This document shows positions 62,788 to 64,000 of a stretch of 64,000 bases of DNA, piece after piece. The DNA comes from Burkholderiales bacterium (GTDB taxonomy: Bacteria; Pseudomonadota; Gammaproteobacteria; Burkholderiales; Burkholderiaceae_C), in contig JAEKLF010000033.1 in assembly GCA_019509985.1 (NCBI GenBank), positions 62,001 to 126,000 of the forward strand. The letters run 5' to 3'. The notes beneath the pieces are model-generated. The model did not search any database, was not told where the DNA came from, and saw only the letters and a program-made list of their open reading frames with translations. Position numbers and translations under genes: made by a program. Position 1 is the first letter of the stretch. Each line of letters begins with the position of its first letter.

Positions 62788-63548
62788 GCCCAGCCGCCGT
62801 CGACGATGAAGTCTTGCGCGGTGCACATCGCGCTGTCGTCTGCGGCCAGGAACAAGGCCATGCTGGCGATGTGCTGCGGCATCAGCGGCTCGTTGATGCA
62901 CTGGCCCTTGGCGATCTCGACCTTGGTCTCTTCGGTGACCCAGAGCTTCAACTGCTTCTCGGTCATGACCCAGCCCGGCACCAGCGTGTTGACGCGGATC
63001 CTGTGCGGGCCGAAGTCGCGCGCCAGGCAGCGCGTCAGGCCCTGGGCTGCGGCCTTGCTGGCCGTGTACGCGGGCATGCCGCCCTGCTTGAGCATCCAGC
63101 TGATGGAGCCGAAGTTGATGATCGAGCCGCCGCCCGCCGCCTTCATGTCAGGCAGCACGGCCTGCGCGGTGAAGAACTGGTGCTTGATGTTGACGGCCAC
63201 GCTGGCGTCCCAGAACTCGGGCGTCGTGTCTTCGACGGCGTGGCGCTTGTCGTTGGCGGCATTGTTCAGCAGCGCGGTGAAGGGCCCCACGCGTCCGCGC
63301 AGCGTGGCGATCGCGGTGCGCAGGGACTCGACGCTGGACAGGTCGGCCGCAACGAACTGCGGCGCATGGCGCGAGCCGGCGAGGCGGGCGGCCAGTGCCG
63401 CGCCTTCGTCGGCAGCCAGGTCGATGAAGCCCACCTTGGCGCCCTGTTCGGCAAAGGCCTCGACCAGCGTTTCACCAATGCCGGTGGCCCCGCCGGTGAT
63501 CAACACACCCCGGTCCTGGAGGCTGGGGTAGCGGGCGTAAGAACTCAT
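62784..63548 (-). CDS. SDR-family sugar 1-dehydrogenase (xylose/arabinose/galactose type)
   Basis: Product of 254 aa from the ATG at 63548 (MSSYARYPSLQDRGVLITGGATGIGETLVEAFAEQGA), with AGGAG 8 nt upstream. NAD(P) motif GGATGIG, active-site Ser (GSISW), Tyr and Lys (AYTASKAAAQG). It closely resembles Caulobacter XylB-like D-xylose dehydrogenase (NNAANDKRH, SIINFGSISW, C-terminal DFIVDGGW). It oxidises an aldose to its lactone. First gene of the operon SDR-galM-thioesterase-SMP-30. Confidence 0.92.
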   Translation of the reverse strand: MSSYARYPSLQDRGVLITGGATGIGETLVEAFAEQGAKVGFIDLAADEGAALAARLAGSRHAPQFVAADLSSVESLRTAIATLRGRVGPFTALLNNAANDKRHAVEDTTPEFWDASVAVNIKHQFFTAQAVLPDMKAAGGGSIINFGSISWMLKQGGMPAYTASKAAAQGLTRCLARDFGPHRIRVNTLVPGWVMTEKQLKLWVTEETKVEIAKGQCINEPLMPQHIASMALFLAADDSAMCTAQDFIVDGGWA

Positions 63549-63601
63549 CAAACTGTCTCCTGCAATAGGCGGCCCGACTGCTTTGGCCAGGCCATGGCCT
63601 C

Positions 63602-63682
63602 ATTATTAGTCATACTTTTTTGTTTTCAAAGCGCGTGATTTCCGGGTTTACCCCGATGATCTCGCTTAAATAGTCATACTTT
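63602..63682. promoter_or_regulatory. Divergent promoter region with a 12-bp direct repeat
   Basis: TAGTCATACTTT occurs at 63607-63618 and again at 63671-63682 (64 bp apart). A leftward promoter for the SDR operon is visible: -35 TTGAAA (63624-63629 reverse), 16-bp spacer, -10 AATAAT (63602-63607 reverse). The first repeat overlaps its spacer and -10, as a repressor site would. The second repeat lies 91 bp before the DHDPS-family start and has TTTAAT at 63680-63685. Confidence 0.6.
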
Positions 63683-63772
63683 AATGGCGACATGCCGGCG
63701 CACACAGCCGGCCGTGCGCAGCCCCAGGCGGCGCAACGCCATTCATCCCCACCCGAGACAAGGGACCGCATC

Positions 63773-64000
63773 ATGAGCCAATCGGCAACCCGCCCCTATC
63801 GCGGCGTTTTCCCAGTCGTTCCGACCATCTTCCATGCCGACGGCAGCCTGGACGTGCCCGGCCAGCTGCGCTGCGTCGACTTCATGATCGACGCCGGCTC
63901 CACGGGCCTGTGCATCCTCGCCAACTTCTCCGAGCAGTTCGTGCTGTCGGACGCCGAACGCGAGACGCTGACCCGCGCCATCCTCGAGCACGTGGCCGGC
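63773..64000 (+). CDS. DHDPS/KDG aldolase-family enzyme (5' part, cut by window edge)
   Basis: 76 residues are visible (MSQSATRPYRGVFPVVPTIFHADGSLDVPGQLRCVDFMIDAGSTGLCILANFSEQFVLSDAERE). GVFPVVPTIFHADGSLD is typical of the dihydrodipicolinate synthase superfamily, and GLCILANFSEQFVLSDAE fits 2-keto-3-deoxy-arabonate/xylonate dehydratases. By context it handles the 2-keto-3-deoxy acid of the oxidative sugar pathway. The active-site Lys is beyond the edge. Confidence 0.85.
   Translation, partial: MSQSATRPYRGVFPVVPTIFHADGSLDVPGQLRCVDFMIDAGSTGLCILANFSEQFVLSDAERETLTRAILEHVAG

Overview
The window looks like chromosomal DNA of a high-GC betaproteobacterium of the order Burkholderiales, probably a Roseateles/Mitsuaria/Rubrivivax-like lineage. 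This is inferred from several traits. The gene order is dnaA-dnaN-gyrB facing rpmH-rnpA-yidD-yidC-mnmE. RnpA carries a central insert often seen in this group. PEP-CTERM surface proteins and a non-phosphorylative sugar-oxidation cluster are present. Almost every reading frame is open because of the base composition, so many long antisense frames are shadows. No rRNA, tRNA, CRISPR array or insertion sequence was seen.

Layout. 1-3.0 kb (minus): a chromate-resistance operon, chrB, a superoxide dismutase-rhodanese fusion, and chrA (cut by the left edge), each joined by an ATGA overlap. 3.1-9.4 kb: a hybrid PAS histidine kinase, an S51 peptidase, and an AraC regulator divergent from an MFS exporter plus an MDR oxidoreductase. 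9.5-13.1 kb: Ku (NHEJ), a PRC-barrel protein, and a SapC protein translationally coupled to protocatechuate 3,4-dioxygenase (pcaH, then a short pcaG). 13.2-20.6 kb: a PEP-CTERM metalloprotease, a 7-TM protein with a T9 tract, a NarL-type two-component pair with a small coupled ORF, and the gspAB (exeAB) pair. 20.6-28.4 kb: DUF5990 and CbrC proteins, a secreted PI-PLC-like protein ending in a dockerin next to a cohesin-PEP-CTERM protein, a second response regulator convergent with a hybrid kinase, and a DHFR-like protein. 28.4-42.1 kb: eutBC, a three-gene operon of uncharacterised exported proteins, LysR/EamA, hydrolase/ThuA, hipBA with a periodic operator array, dacC and an esterase.

42.1-49.9 kb (minus): a type I restriction-modification system (hsdM-hsdS-hsdR) preceded by a DUF3800 gene, which starts 14 bp after the gyrB stop. 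49.9-60.0 kb: the replication-origin-proximal core. dnaA, dnaN and gyrB run leftward; rpmH, rnpA, yidD, yidC and mnmE run rightward. A DnaA box lies in the shared intergenic region. 60.1-64 kb: a 60-aa orphan, then a sugar-oxidation operon (SDR sugar dehydrogenase, aldose 1-epimerase, a thioesterase, an SMP-30 lactonase) divergent from a DHDPS-family keto-acid dehydratase/aldolase that runs off the right edge.

The least explained signals are: (1) a structured intergenic repeat present in pcaH-pcaG and dnaN-dnaA, whose hairpins keep pairing despite changed bases; (2) four hipBA operator-like palindromes spaced exactly 26 bp apart; (3) the neighbouring dockerin and cohesin genes; (4) the exported-protein operon at 30.8-34.1 kb; (5) the DUF3800-hsd cassette behind gyrB.
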